In this document: positions 44,690 to 58,290 of the stretch, piece after piece | Layout: each line of letters opens with the position of its first letter | Position numbering within the stretch: the first letter of the stretch is position 1 | From: Flaccisagitta enflata | Lineage: Eukaryota > Chaetognatha > Sagittoidea > Aphragmophora | Length of the DNA: 64,000 nucleotides | NCBI GenBank assembly: GCA_965153355.1 | Contig: OZ231126.1 | Coordinates: 73,408,001-73,472,000 of the forward strand | Direction: 5' to 3' | Position numbers and translations under genes: made by a program | The notes under the pieces: generated by a model | What the model saw: only the letters and a program-made list of their open reading frames with translations | Database searches by the model: none | What the model was told of the DNA's origin: nothing

Positions 44690-44761
44690 CGATTGACAAA
44701 CAAAGAGACAGACGGACAAACCGACCGATATATCGGGTTGTCGAGTGCATCCGACTAAAAA
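44690..44761 (+). mobile_element. Family A 3' fragment
   Basis: GACAGACGGACAAACCGACC, CGGGTTGTCGAGTGCATCCGACTAAAAA: the 3' third with a decayed hairpin. Confidence 0.6.
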
Positions 44762-45060
44762 TCGGGGCGAGTTTTTTTCCCTTAAGCCATATGGCCCACG
44801 TCAGGTCAAAGCTTGACCTTTCCTCTTCCCCAACATTCGGCCTCTGTCAATGTCAACTCCAAAGGCCTTCAAATTTGCCCCAATTCATGTCACAATTTTT
44901 CTGTGTTTCTCATTTCCTCTCTCTCTCTTTTGGCCGTTTTCTATTGTTTCTGTCTTCAGTTTTTGGTTTGCCAAGGAGTATGTCTGTCCGATTGAAGTGA
45001 TTTTCTTGTAGCTTTTTTTCCAAAGCTTGATATCCCTGGCTTGCCATACTTCTGTCTGGT

Positions 45061-45176
45061 ACTCTGTCTGTCTGTCGCTTTCACTTTCACTCCCTTTGTC
45101 TGTCTCTCCGACTTTCTCTGTCTCTGTCTCTGTCTCTCTGTCTCTGTCTCTCTGTCTCAGTCTCTCTGTCTCTCTG

Positions 45177-45211
<35 letters not shown>
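45061..45211 (+). repeat. GTCTCT/CT microsatellite
   Basis: Imperfect CTGTCT and CT repeats. Confidence 0.85.
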
Positions 45212-45478
45212 GGGGATTCTGGCGGTGTAAGCTGTCAGTGCTTGACTCTCTAGCCTTCGCCTTCCCGGCGGCCGGCCTGCAAAAACCCGCCAAGAAAAAT
45301 CGATTTTGAAACGCCGTTCTGCAACAACAACTATTGTCCAAAGGGAAAGTAAACATACAACGAAAACAACGAAAACAACGAAAACAAAAAAGATAGGAAC
45401 AACAACGACAGAAACAACAAAGTTAGAAAAAACATCGATAAGAACTGATTACATACAACACTTTTTACTTCCATACAA

Positions 45479-45640
45479 ACAAAAACAAAAACAAAAACAA
45501 AAACAAAAACAAAAACAAAAACAAAAACAAAAACAAAAACAAAAACAAAAACAAAAACAAAAACAAAAACGAAAACAAAGACGAAAACGATAACGATAAC
45601 GATAACGATAACGATAACGAAAACGAAAACAACGATTACA
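45479..45640 (+). repeat. AAAAAC then GATAAC hexanucleotide arrays
   Basis: About 15 units of AAAAAC are followed by GATAAC and GAAAAC units. Confidence 0.92.
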
Positions 45641-45843
45641 GTTACAATAACAACAACAGCAAGAACAAAATTATCAACAGTGATTTTATCCCCTGTCGGC
45701 CATCCTTTCTTTTTGTTTCTCAAACGTTGGCCGCTTTTTCTTCTTTTTTGTTTGTTTTCCCTTTGTTTATTCGTCATCGGCGGCAAAGAAAAAGGAGGGG
45801 GAGGAGGAGGAGGAAAAGGAAAGGGAAGGGTCGTGGAGGGAGA

Positions 45844-46146
<303 letters not shown>

Positions 46147-46591
46147 CACAGAAAGACAGACAGACAGAAAGAACTTAAAACAGACAGACAGTGCACAGAG
46201 CTAAGGGCAAGAGTGGAGAGAGAGAGAAAAAAAGATGAATGGTGAAATCATCATTTTTCCTTTTTGCTTAAAGACTCCTTTTTAATACGTAGAGCTTTTT
46301 TTGCTTCCTACTGCTTTCTTTTTCTCTTCTGGATTAAAGCTTTTTCTCCTCTTTTTTTTTTCTTCCTCGGCGCCTCCAAAGGGAATTGTACATATTTTTC
46401 CCCAGACGAGCTCTTCCATCTCTGTTACAGAGGCTTTTGTCTGTCTTCGGTACCGTTTAGAAAGATTCTGGATTTGCGTTCCACTGTTTGCTGTTGTTAC
46501 AACTATGCTGTGCTGTTGTTACAACCATTGATTTGAGAATTTAGTTTGTTACCTTATGCTCAATGCATAAATTTTTACATGCGACATTCTA

Positions 46592-47328
46592 CAGACGGAG
46601 CAATAATTTAGCGTGTGAAGGCGCCAAAAGTTTTAGCAGCCCCCCCTACAGCCCAAACCGCATGACTAATTTTCACTATGAGGGCATCTCTGGATACCTT
46701 GGGAAAATTAACATGGCGCCACCGAGGCGATTTTTCAAATTCAACCGTTAACCCCCCTAAATGACCACCCCTTGCCCACCCTGGAACCACCCCCAAGGTC
46801 CAAAAAAATTGTAAATTTTTTCTTCCCAAAATTTGAAATTTTTTTCTTTGAATCATGTACAATGATGTCTTAAGCGATGGAAAAACCTGTTTCTACGGCT
46901 CAAATGAACATATTCCGCCAAAAAATTGATGTTTTTCGAAACATGGTCTAATCTGAATTTGATAAATATTAACACTTGGCTGAAAAATCCATATTTTTAC
47001 GCAAAAAAATCATGAAAAAAAGAGCTGAAAATGTGATTTAGTACGGCTTAAGACATCAGTGTACACAATCCCGTTGAGAAAAAGATGAATTTCAAGAAAA
47101 AAAATTTTCTGATTTTTTTGGGCCTCGGGGGTGGCTCCAGGGTGGGCAAAGGGTGGTCATTTGTGGGGGTTAATGGTTGAAATTGGAAAATCGCCTCAGT
47201 GGCGCCATATTAATTCCCTCAAAGTATCCAGAGATGCCTCAAGAGTGAAAATTGGTTAAGCCGTTTGGGCTGTAGGGGGGCTGCTAAAACTTTTGGCGCC
47301 TTCACACGCTAAATTATTGCTCCGTCTG
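46592..47328. mobile_element. TA-flanked long-inverted-repeat element (family J)
   Basis: This 737-bp element is flanked by TA (46590-46591 and 47329-47330). The inverted repeats begin CAGACGGAGCAATAATTTAG. They are nearly identical for about 65 bp and then alignable with substitutions for roughly 250 bp or more, leaving a centre of about 150 bp. It contains a CCACCCC-rich block in each arm. Non-coding; Tc1/mariner-type by target and CAG terminus (inference). Confidence 0.92.
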
Positions 47329-47630
47329 TATACATGCTCACAGGAACCAAGATATGGCGGCTCAATGACTGTTCAAGTATTATTAAAGCAAACCCCTTAC
47401 AGTGAAGCTTTCCTCTTCCGTCAAAAAGGAGCTACAAACTGCAACTGAGACTGAACTGAATGCGTCGTTGATCTTTTTCCTTCTATTCTGTTTCCATTCT
47501 TCTTTGCGATGTTTCCATTCTTTACCATTTTTGCCTTCTTGCGTCCTTCATCTTCTCTGTTGCATTTTCTTACGATTCTCAACTCAGCAAGTATAGCTAA
47601 AGCAGAATGGTTAGTGTACATCGTAGAGTA

Positions 47631-47793
47631 CAATTGAACCCCGCCACCAACGGAATTCCGCCTAAATCAGATGCAAATTCGTGGTTCTTTCAATCAAACT
47701 CCTTTTATTTTCTTTATTGGCAATAACAGAAGTCCACTTATAACAGAATAAAATTGTTGGTCCCCTGAAATCCATTAGAGCGGGGTTCAACTG
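47631..47793. mobile_element. TA-flanked MITE, family E copy 1
   Basis: This 163-bp element sits between TA (47629-47630 and 47794-47795). Ends are CAATTGAACCCCGCC and complement CAGTTGAACCCCGCT. Confidence 0.88.
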
Positions 47794-47832
47794 TAACAGT
47801 TTATTTGAAATGTGCTCTGTCTGTTTGTCATA

Positions 47833-48618
47833 GTTAAACCCCGCCATAATGGATGTCAAGGGACTAACAAATTTCATCCACTACCATCTAGCTCATAAAT
47901 GTACGGACAGCTGGATCAAGATTTGCATTTTGACTCACTGAATGAAATATATATCCCAATAGATTCATTTTTAGTAATCATATGGTATTTTGATCTTTCA
48001 AAAACTTCTGTAACGATTTTCAATCGGATTGGTCGATGATTTTTTGACTAAAATCTGTCTATCCTTAATTTCTCAGTAAGCAACAAAAAGTCATTGATTT
48101 TTCTTTTGTTTTCTTTTGATATTAGATAATTTTAGAGCAATAAATATAACTACAGCCTCCAATTCTTTCAATATTCAAAATATTTGGTAAAAATGTGATC
48201 TAATGAGGTCAAGCAGAATGTTTTTTGCCAATCTACTTGGATTTAGGAGCTCTTTCTATGTAGGCTGTCATTTAATGATTTCAACTGAAAACCTTTGAAT
48301 TCAATTTTGGTAAAATGACAGTTTTTCTTCAAAACGCTCTCATTTGAAAACGGATTGAGCCACTGAGCTTTGCTTGGTCTTGAATAGAATATTTTTTGTC
48401 ATAGTTTGTTGATCTACTTTTATTTTTCTATTGGATATTGAAGTTTAGCTGCTATGAATATGGGTAGGTGTTCGTATATTTATGAGCTAGATAGTATAAG
48501 CGGATTTCTTTCAATATCGACATAAAAATTAAAAAAAATTGACTTAAAGCGACCAAAATCTTAGATCTGTTACAGGTGCATTTCCGTTACTCTCGGATCG
48601 GTTATAGCGGGGTTTAAC
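47833..48618. mobile_element. Family E-related element, copy 2
   Basis: Ends GTTAAACCCCGCCATAATGG and complement GTTAAACCCCGCTATAACCG enclose about 786 bp. A further inverted pair, CATCTAGCTCATAAATGTAC and its near-complement, lies about 50-120 bp inside. A TA flank is seen only on the left. AT-rich and non-coding. Confidence 0.7.
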
Positions 48619-48810
48619 TGGCAAACTGGTATATATGGCAAACGATATTGCGTTTAGGAAACTGATTTATCCACTAGTTTTTTTCTTGATTAAAAGAAAA
48701 AAAAGAGAAAAAAAGACTTTTTGCGAAGAACAAATGGCAAATTGCAATGCTACAATTTGTTAAAAATCAAAGCAGTGAAACTCAATCCGGACTGGGTAAA
48801 TGTGATTTGG

Positions 48811-49125
48811 CAGTACCCCTGGCCTCCAGTACCCCCTTGTAAAAATAATGGGAAAAAGTGGGGATATATCTTGGCAGTACCCTCAGCAGTACCCCAGTCT
48901 TCTCTTTGGGGAATGATCCTGGCAGTACCCCCTTAAATCTGGCAGTACCCCATGTTATAATGGGGAACTATCCTGGCAGTACCTCCTCAACTTGGCAGTA
49001 CCCTTTTATATATTAGGGAATGATCCCAGCAGTATCTAGTCTGTTTGGCAGTACCCCTTTAGAATGCATGGGGAATCAAACCAGCAGTACCCTTATAAAT
49101 CTGGCAGTACCCTCCTCATATTGCA
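48811..49125 (+). repeat. GGCAGTACCCC-type minisatellite
   Basis: CTGGCAGTACCC recurs every 20-50 bp, often with GGGGAATGATC between, forming an irregular repeat with a period of about 60 bp up to the assembly gap. Confidence 0.8.
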
Positions 49126-49184
49126 TGAACAACCAAAAACAGTCAGTGTACAGAATGATACATGTTCATTAAGTGCATCAATAA

Positions 49185-49194
49185 NNNNNNNNNN
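49185..49194. other. Assembly gap (10 N)
   Basis: Ten consecutive N mark a join of unknown true length. The sequences on either side need not be contiguous. The gap cuts the reading frame at 49195-50394. Confidence 0.99.
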
Positions 49195-50394
49195 GTCTAC
49201 TAAACCTTGTACTTCAATAGAATACCTGTCTAACGTCTGAGCGTTTGCCGAAGCGCTTGGTGCAGGGTCGCCCTGGGTCTGGGTAGAATCTTGATTTCCT
49301 AAGTTGGCGTCCGACGTCGCCGCCGCACTTGGAGTCGCCGTCGTGGCTCCGTTCGGATTATTAGTCATGTTTGCTTCATTTCCTGCTGCCGTTGGTGTTG
49401 ACGCCTCTCCCGTGACGGAGCTCTCAGGAAGGACGGTGCTCGGGTCAGCGTTTGCGAAGTAGGCGTTCATGTCATTCTGTGATGCCGCCGCCCTCTTTCG
49501 TTCCTCCTCTGCTTTCTTCTCCTTTTCTTTCCTAAGCTTTTCTTCCACCTCCGGTATTTTCTCTACTTCAACGCCCTCTTTTTCCTTTTGAGACACCCTG
49601 TTCTCACACCTTCCTTCCTCAATGCGTTCCTCCCCGTCCTCTTTGCCTTCGCCTGTTTCCCCTCTTTCCGATGCCTTTCTTGCCGCTTTTTCATCCTTTT
49701 TTCTCTTTTTCTTCTCCTTCTCTTTCTCCCTCTTTCTTTCCTCCGGTGACTTCTCCTTCGTCCTGACTGCAGAGCATCCTTCTTCAGCGGTCGGCTTGCC
49801 CACTTCCTTGTTTACGCTTTTCCCCGCTGTAATCGCCGAGGATTTCGCCCCTCTTTCTACGTTTCCCTCTTTGTTCGGGTTCACGGTCGAAGGCGAAGCC
49901 TGAGAGATCGAAGTATCGTCAACGCCGGTCGAGGATTCTTCGTCCTGGACGGGTTTAATGTGAGTAGTCCCGGAGGAGTTGTGAGTGACATTTGTACTCT
50001 TGTTCGAGACCCCGTGGTCCGGGTCAGTACCCCCTTTAGGAACCCCAACCCCTGTAACCTGTACCCCTACCTGTAGTGTGGAGTTTCCTTCGTTGGTGAC
50101 ATCCTCGTCCGTAGTGATGAGGCTGTGATCGAGTTCTTCTCCACTGCCGGACGCGTCCATCGTTTTCATCCCTTTGCTGTCGGGCGAATGTCCAGACTTT
50201 TCAGTGTCTCTTTTTCTTTTGCCAGTCTTTATAAATCCAGTGATCGGTTGTTGCTGAGGTTTATTTTTACTGAAATCTGCAATGCAAGAGACAGAGGATG
50301 CACGTCTACGTGGCTTCGGGGATTTAACAGTCCCATTCGGCCTTTTCTTTTTCCCGTTGTTTGGGGCGGCGGGTTTCCCCGCGTTATTTTCCAT
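49195..50394 (-). CDS. Unidentified basic low-complexity protein, 3' end lost at gap
   Basis: This is the only long frame here that is not a simple repeat. It gives 400 codons from the ATG at 50394 to the gap, and the frame stays open for 27 codons upstream of that ATG. Residues 1-62 are basic with KKKRP (16-20), KPRRR (27-31) and KRKR (59-62), possible nuclear-localisation signals. Residues 65-200 are Ser/Thr/Gly-rich and acidic. Residues 212-302 are Lys/Glu-rich and likely helical or coiled coil. Residues 320-385 are Ala/Thr/Asn/Ser-rich. QNDMNAYF (306-313) fits the PCNA-binding consensus Q-x-x-hydrophobic-x-x-aromatic-aromatic; QQPITGFI (48-55) is a near match. I recognise no family. My leading inference is the gag-like first frame of a non-LTR retrotransposon, because it is intronless, GC-richer than its flanks and lies among transposons. 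A host exon is the alternative. Bases beyond the gap in the same frame are minisatellite and are excluded. Confidence 0.6.
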
Positions 50395-50473
50395 TTTTGC
50401 CCTGGCCGCCGCAGCGGCTCTCCGTATGGTAACCACCTCTTCGGGTGGGTTTAACAACGTGAAAAGCAGATTC

Positions 50474-50542
50474 AACTAGTAGTTAAACTAGTTTTGCTAC
50501 TGCGTATAACCACCCTATCCGTGCCTGAGCAACGGACAGGGT
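50474..50542 (-). other. Palindrome and hairpin upstream of the minus-strand frame
   Basis: The palindrome AACTAGTAGTTAAACTAGTT (50474-50493) and a hairpin with 11-bp arms and one mismatch (ACCCTATCCGT at 50512-50522, ACGGACAGGGT at 50532-50542) lie in the presumed 5' leader. They could be structured leader RNA. Function is unknown. Confidence 0.4.
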
Positions 50543-50669
50543 AGCGCTCTCTCCTCTATAACGGCAAGCGATAAAACGAGAAAAATTTTCTAAGTCCCTT
50601 ATATATAGGGGAATCTTCGACTTGAAAACGCCTAAGTCCTGATTTTTTTCGATTTTCTCGAAATTCGGA

Positions 50670-50670
<1 letters not shown>

Positions 50671-50748
<78 letters not shown>
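50671..50748 (+). repeat. GA microsatellite
   Basis: A pure GA tract of 78 bp. Confidence 0.95.
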
Positions 50749-50751
<3 letters not shown>

Positions 50752-51218
50752 ACAGCTGGGCCCAGTTACCACGTATCCACATTCAACAGGCCCCAGTGAT
50801 GGCGTTCTTGTCGTAAGACGAAGCCGCACATTTTGGGAATTAAACGATAGAGCTCGTCAAACGGTCATCAACGGAATTCTCCGACGTGATACCACGAACC
50901 ATCTAACCATACACACTAACCGGAATTTGGACAGAAAATCAGACAATGCGAGGTTGGTGTTTGATTGAAAAACTCGTACGACGACACAATGGTAAAGTAT
51001 TTGAAAGCAATTTCATGTTCAATTGTCCATTGAAACTCATTAGTATTACCGTGCGGGTTTGTTGATCGAGTATCGGCCTCTACTTGTCTCATTTAACTCA
51101 TAGATGATACATTGAACATATGGCTACGTGGCTATCTAATTCTTAAAAAAAGACACTTTTCAAGCCCCTTGGGTAGCCGCCCTAGTGCACACATTGATCA
51201 TCCATCCTAAGGATTCCT
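50749..51218. other. Unique stretch, nothing recognised
   Basis: No convincing frame or repeat. Confidence 0.4.
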
Positions 51219-51406
51219 TTTCCGCTTTGTCGGTCCGTCCGTCCGTTGGTCCGTCCTTCCGTTGGTCCGTCCGTCGGTCTGTCACACTTTAATTTTTTTG
51301 AGTTTTTGGCCTCACTGCTCCTGCCCAAATGATCAAGTGACCTCAAATACGGCCCCTGCCCCCCCCCCCCGCAAGCGACTGGGGTAGCCGTGTATCCGGC
51401 CTTGTT
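51219..51406 (-). mobile_element. Family A element lacking its hairpin
   Basis: The minus strand carries AACAAGGCCGGATACACGGC, CAGTCGCTTGCGGGGGG, TCACTTGATCATTTGGGCAG, AAAGTGTGACAGACCG, the GGAC tract and GACAAAGCGG, and stops just before the hairpin. Confidence 0.85.
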
Positions 51407-51526
51407 TTTTGCCATTATACTACACATCTAAATTTGATTGCAAACCCATGCACACAGATGCATTGTACAGAAAATCTCACTTGTTTATCAATCCATTACT
51501 GTAACAGGTCGCCCAAGGGCAATATG

Positions 51527-52024
51527 TGGTCAGCGATGCCCGTTGCCCTGCTTTATATGATTGTGAATAGGAGTGAGAGGAAGCAGGGCAGCAGCCCAAA
51601 GAGGGACAAAGTTATGTTGAACACAGGAGGACTTTTGTTCGTTTGTAGGTTCATCCATCCGATTTAAGGTCTAAGAGGGCAGATTTGAGGGCTGAGAGCA
51701 GATTTGAGGTCTGAGGGCTGAATTATTAGTGGAGAAGCAAGATTTGAAGCCTGAAAGGGCTGATTTGGGGCCTGGGGCTGAGAGGACAGATTTAAAGTTT
51801 GAAAGGCAGATTACAAACCTGAGGGCAGATTTCAGCCCTGAGAGGGTGGATTTTAGGTCAGAGAGAGCAGATTTCAGGCCAGAGAGGGCCGATATCAGGC
51901 CTGAGAGGACAAATATCAGGTATGAGAGGCCTGATGGGGGTAACGAATGAACGGACAGACAAACAAACGAAAGTCCCCCTGTTTGCTACAGGACTTTGTC
52001 ACCTTCGGGGCCGCTGCCCAAAAA
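51527..52024 (+). mobile_element. Family C element, complete
   Basis: It begins TGGTCAGCGATGCCCGTTGC and contains GGGCAGCAGCCCAAAGAGGG. A minisatellite of about 20 bp (GAGAGGGCAGATTTGAGGCC and variants, 51670-51930) follows, then GAACGGACAGACAAAC and the end CACCTTCGGGGCCGCTGCCC with AAAAA. The 3' end is the complement of the 5' subterminal GGGCAGCGGCCCCGAAGG found in other copies. Confidence 0.8.
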
Positions 52025-52368
52025 TCAAATTGAGACAAGCGGTAAATGACAAATAGACGACACAACAGCAAAATGAGTCGAGGAAAGGACTGCAAGAAAC
52101 TGACAATTCCCAGACGTGACTGAGGCACTATGAATATTATACAAATTGTACAAAAGCTTTATGCGAGGTGTACCATAGTTAACATAGAACGAAAAGAGGA
52201 AGAGAGACAGAATGGTGGAAAGAAAGAGGTGCAGTAAGAGAGAGACTGAGAGAAAGCAATCACCCACAAGCGAAACGCAAAGGAAAAGAAAACCTGCCTT
52301 AACAATAGAGAAAGGGTAGATTCGCAATTGACCGTCTTGCCTCCTTCATTTTTCTCTACCGGCGCGTA

Positions 52369-52405
<37 letters not shown>

Positions 52406-52604
52406 GAGAGAGAGAGCCGCGCCTCCTGTTTCGCTCTGCTTTTCCAGTTACTTCCGGTATGAAAGACAAGGTTTACTCAGTACTCACCTTACCACTACCA
52501 TTTCCCCCTTCCCCTACCCCTTACTATTTACCCCTCCCCCTACCCCTAATCATTTACCATTATCACACAGTACGTAATCTTGATATACATGGCTTTTAGT
52601 TCTA

Positions 52605-53033
52605 GTTATACCCCACTGATTTCAAGGGACTAACAAATTTCGTCTGTCATTGGCTGAATTCTGTCAGTGAGATATAAAAGAAGATGGGATAGGGGACAAA
52701 GCATTAAAAAATCAGAAGCCACTCTTTCAGTGTTTTCAATGCCCGCAATAATAGTCAGAAAATACGCATCCAACCTGGACGAACGAAAAACCGCAAACAG
52801 TTCTCATCCTCCATCATTATTGTGGCGGTCCATGTTTTTTTCAGGTTTGTTTGGAAAATACAAATTAATTACTGATTTAATTTGTGAAGTTGAACTGCGT
52901 ATGAGAACAAAGTTGATAACTTGCTTTTATAAGCCAACTTTTTTCAGAGTGGCTTCTGACTTCTCTAATGAATTGGCATCTGTTAAAGGCGGATTTGTAT
53001 TTGAAACGGGTTCGTTGGAATATGGGGTTTAGC
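52605..53033. mobile_element. TA-flanked family E-related element, copy 4
   Basis: It is flanked by TA (52603-52604 and 53034-53035). Ends are GTTATACCCCACTGATTTCA and complement GCTAAACCCCATATTCCAAC. The left part (GATTTCAAGGGACTAACAAA) matches the left part of copy 2 at about 47850. A 121-codon frame lies wholly inside and is not called as a gene. Confidence 0.75.
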
Positions 53034-53508
53034 TATTTTTGCTTATCAGCTCGGTAGTTGTAATACCAATTTCAACACGTCATGCGGCCCAAATAAGACT
53101 CTTCTCATGGTCCTGCCGAGCTCGCCGATCGTTTCATTGATCACTTCCATCCTATTCTATTCACGCTTAACAGTTAAAACCTCAAAAGCTTCAATTAGGC
53201 AACAGACTTAAGTCACGATTAATTATATATCATAACTTTTTATTTTCGTATGATATTCAAAATATTCAAAAGTTGAACCCACGATGATCTTAGAACGAAC
53301 CCACGTGTTTTGGGAGCGCGCGCCCACAAAAAAATGAACACAATTTCAACTACGCACTCGCGCGACCTTCAAAACTGAAAAAAGAAAATAAGTTGCTGTC
53401 ATGATAAAGGCGCTGGCATTCTACAGAAAATCGGACAATACAGATATTCATCAATTTACCCATTTAGACTTCAGACACGGTTCTCCAAGAGTCTGGAACA
53501 AAAGAGTG

Positions 53509-54284
53509 CTACCTAGGATATAAATATAGCATCAACCTATACTAAAAACATCTCCGCTTCATGAAACGCTAGATACCAAAAAAAAAAAAAAAGAATTAAT
53601 CTACATCGAAAAATCTTTAAGATGAATGCAATCTGGTACCTTTTTTTCGTTAAAAAATGACAACAAAAAGAGTGAAAATACAGTAGGACCCCGCCTCATC
53701 GGTCCCATTGGGACTGAAGATTTGTCACCTTTATCTCAGGATAACCTTTAAAAAGAGGTGAAATCACATTAAAAACTACCTTTTGGAACCTTAAAATGTT
53801 GACCTTTATTGATGGGGAACCTTTAAAAGCGAGGCTGTTATTGAGGGGTTCGACTGTAGTCATTTCGAAATTTGCAAAATAATTGATCAAGTAAGAATGA
53901 GAGTAAATCAGAGACACCTTCAAATTAGATTATGACGGCTTCTTGAAATGCTTTTTTAAAAGAAGCAAATTAATCTATGTCGAAAATCTACAAGATGAGC
54001 GCAATCTGGCTGCTCTAGCTTCAACCGTTTATAAATGATAAGCAAAAAGTAAAAACATATCTTCAAAATAACTGATATACTTGTTCATCAAAAGCAGGGG
54101 AACAACAGTATGATAGTATGTAAAAAAATGGTTTACAAATTGCCTCCCAGAGATATGATCGGATAATTCAGTTAAAAAAAAAGGTTATTTGAAGTACAAA
54201 TACTATCAATGGAATGTTTCATGTGATATCAAGATGAAAAATCAAATTATCCCTCGGTTGATGCTATATTTATTTCCTAGATAG
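53509..54284. mobile_element. Family H2 element with a nested family E copy
   Basis: Inverted ends CTACCTAGGATATAAATATA and complement CTATCTAGGAAATAAATATA continue through GCATCAACC. A block starting AATTAATCTACATCGAAAAA occurs twice in direct orientation (53595 and 53969), as in H1 at 30682-31289, whose interior it resembles (complement GATGTAGATTAATT). It is interrupted by the element at 53681-53856. Confidence 0.72.
53681..53856. mobile_element. TA-flanked MITE, family E copy 3, nested in H2
   Basis: This 176-bp element lies between TA (53679-53680 and 53857-53858). Ends are CAGTAGGACCCCGCC and complement CAGTCGAACCCCTC. Confidence 0.85.
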
Positions 54285-54346
54285 TATTTAATGGACGATA
54301 GAGCAGGCAGATGCTGAATTTGACTAGACTAAGATAAATAAACGAA

Positions 54347-54349
<3 letters not shown>

Positions 54350-54410
<61 letters not shown>
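54350..54410 (+). repeat. CT microsatellite
   Basis: About 60 bp of CT. Confidence 0.95.
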
Positions 54411-54413
<3 letters not shown>

Positions 54414-54784
54414 AGGAAACTAGATCTTTGTTTTCCATTCCTATTTTTTCTTTTTTCTCCATCTCAGCCTCTTATGAGTTTGTGTGTGTTGGGGATATTT
54501 TTCTCTGCAGAATTTCCCTGCCTTAGTTGTCTTGGCAACCAGTATCCAATGGCAACGAGTATCCAATGATGTGACAGGTGGCTCTTCGTCGTTTCTACCC
54601 CTTTTTTTCCGATGCCACCCAATCCAATCCGATTCTCAAATCTCTCACGACCAATCAGAGACCACCAAAGGGATGAGAGAAAATAATTCACGACGCAGAT
54701 TCGCCTTTTTTTTGACACAGGATAAAAAAATCGCCTTCTTTTGCTCTCTTGTTTTTCCTTTCACAGTGGGGTTTCGTCTGTCGT

Positions 54785-54872
54785 CATCATCATTATCAAT
54801 ATCATCATTATCATAATCATCATCATTACCATCATCATCATCATCACCATCATCACCATCATCACCATCATT

Positions 54873-54903
<31 letters not shown>

Positions 54904-54904
54904 A

Positions 54905-54938
<34 letters not shown>

Positions 54939-54950
54939 TTCATTTTCATC

Positions 54951-55026
<76 letters not shown>

Positions 55027-55052
55027 CTATCATCTTCATATTCATTATCATT

Positions 55053-55083
<31 letters not shown>

Positions 55084-55091
55084 TCATCATC

Positions 55092-55166
<75 letters not shown>

Positions 55167-55358
55167 GTTATCATCTTCGATTTTTATCATCTTCATCATG
55201 ATCACCATCATCATCATCATCAGTATCATCATCATCTTCACTATCATCTTCATTATCATTATCATTATCATGATCATTATCATTATCATTATCATTATCA
55301 TTATCATCATCATCATCACCATCATCACCATCACCATCACCATCACCATCACCATCAC

Positions 55359-55391
<33 letters not shown>

Positions 55392-55392
55392 T

Positions 55393-55453
<61 letters not shown>

Positions 55454-55465
55454 CTATCATCATCA
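54785..55465 (+). repeat. ATC trinucleotide array, 0.68 kb
   Basis: ATC repeats with ATT, ACC and TTC interruptions (including ATCATT and ATCACC sub-arrays at 55245-55360). It is open in several frames and non-coding. Confidence 0.95.
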
Positions 55466-55644
55466 TCACCGACGGCGTTGTCGTTTCTATTTGACGTCAT
55501 TTTAGATGAACGGTAAGAATATTTAGGGCGCCGTTTGCTCTCCCTTCTGCTCGTTCTACCATCTAACGGCACAAATGACAAATGAGCGGAAAAAAGAAAT
55601 CCGGTAAAAAAAAAGGAAACGAAAAAAAGATGGTGGAAAAAAGC

Positions 55645-55649
<5 letters not shown>

Positions 55650-55731
<82 letters not shown>

Positions 55732-55830
55732 GAGAGAGAGAGAGAAACAGAGAGACAGAAAGGCAGAGAGACATAGAGACAGAGACACAGAGACAGAGAC
55801 ACAGAGAAACAGACAGACAGATAGAGACTA
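55650..55830 (+). repeat. GA/CAGA microsatellite
   Basis: Pure GA (55650-55727) degenerates into GAGACAGAGACA. Confidence 0.92.
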
Positions 55831-56419
55831 GAGACAAACACTTGCCAAATTGAGGGGACTGAAACAAATAATTCGACGGACAAACATTCAGATAGCCACA
55901 GAGGGAAAGAGAATCACACAGAGAGATGGAGAGAGCCAATGAGTAACAGACATGTCACACACAAATAGAAATACAGAGTAGGAGGGGAAGAACCGAGGCG
56001 GAAAAAAATAATGATACCAATGATCTACTCGTTTTTTTGTGTTATGGCAGATAGCGTTTGACAAATTAGGCGAAACAGATTTTTTTCCCATGGTAGCGCA
56101 GATGATGGAAAATGATAACAGGGAACAACCAAAAAAGAAAAAAAGAAAAAACGTGGACGAATCCAAGTGGAAAAAGTAACGACGATAGAAGACCACGAAT
56201 TCATGATTTCATGAGAGAAGAAAAAATACGTTACATTTAACTTTGAAGTGATTTACCCAAAAGAGCGAAGTTCAGACAGATGGACAAAGAAACAAAGGAA
56301 AATCAGACTTGCACCAATTAAATCAACAGTCAAGCTTAGCCAAGGGAGTTGGTATTATTACGTCATTTGAAACTCGATACGTCGACGGATTTATAGGTCA
56401 ATAAATTACTCGATTATTC
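55831..56419. other. Unique stretch, nothing recognised
   Basis: No convincing frame, repeat or RNA gene. Confidence 0.4.
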
Positions 56420-56695
56420 AATTAGTAGATCGATTGGACGGTCGATTGGTCGGTCGATTGGTAAGTCGATTGGTAAGTCGATTGGTGAGTTGATTGGTCG
56501 GTCGAATGATTGGTTGAGTGGTCGGTCGAGTGGTCGGTTGATTGGTCTATTGATAGGTCATTCGAATGGTTGGACGAGTGGTTGGTTGAATGGTTGATCG
56601 AGTGGTAAGTCGATTAATTGGTCGAACGGTCGGTCAATTGGTTGGCCAAGTTGTCAGTCGATTGGTTGGTCAATTGGTCGGTTGATTGGTCGGTT
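56420..56695 (+). repeat. TCGATTGGTCGG-type minisatellite
   Basis: Units of about 12 bp (GTCGATTGGTCG, GTCGATTGGTAA and variants) run for about 275 bp. Confidence 0.85.

Positions 56696-58290
<1,595 letters not shown>

Noticed and set aside
49093-49184. Continuation of the minus-strand protein across the N gap
   Set aside because: The gap size is nominal, so the frame cannot be carried across. The sequence beyond is the GGCAGTACCC minisatellite.
52667-53032. 121-codon plus-strand frame as a gene
   Set aside because: It lies entirely inside the TA-flanked element at 52605-53033 and ends in its terminal repeat.
53820-53870. GGTTCGACT as a tRNA T-arm
   Set aside because: No acceptor or anticodon stems can be built around it; it is the end of a MITE.
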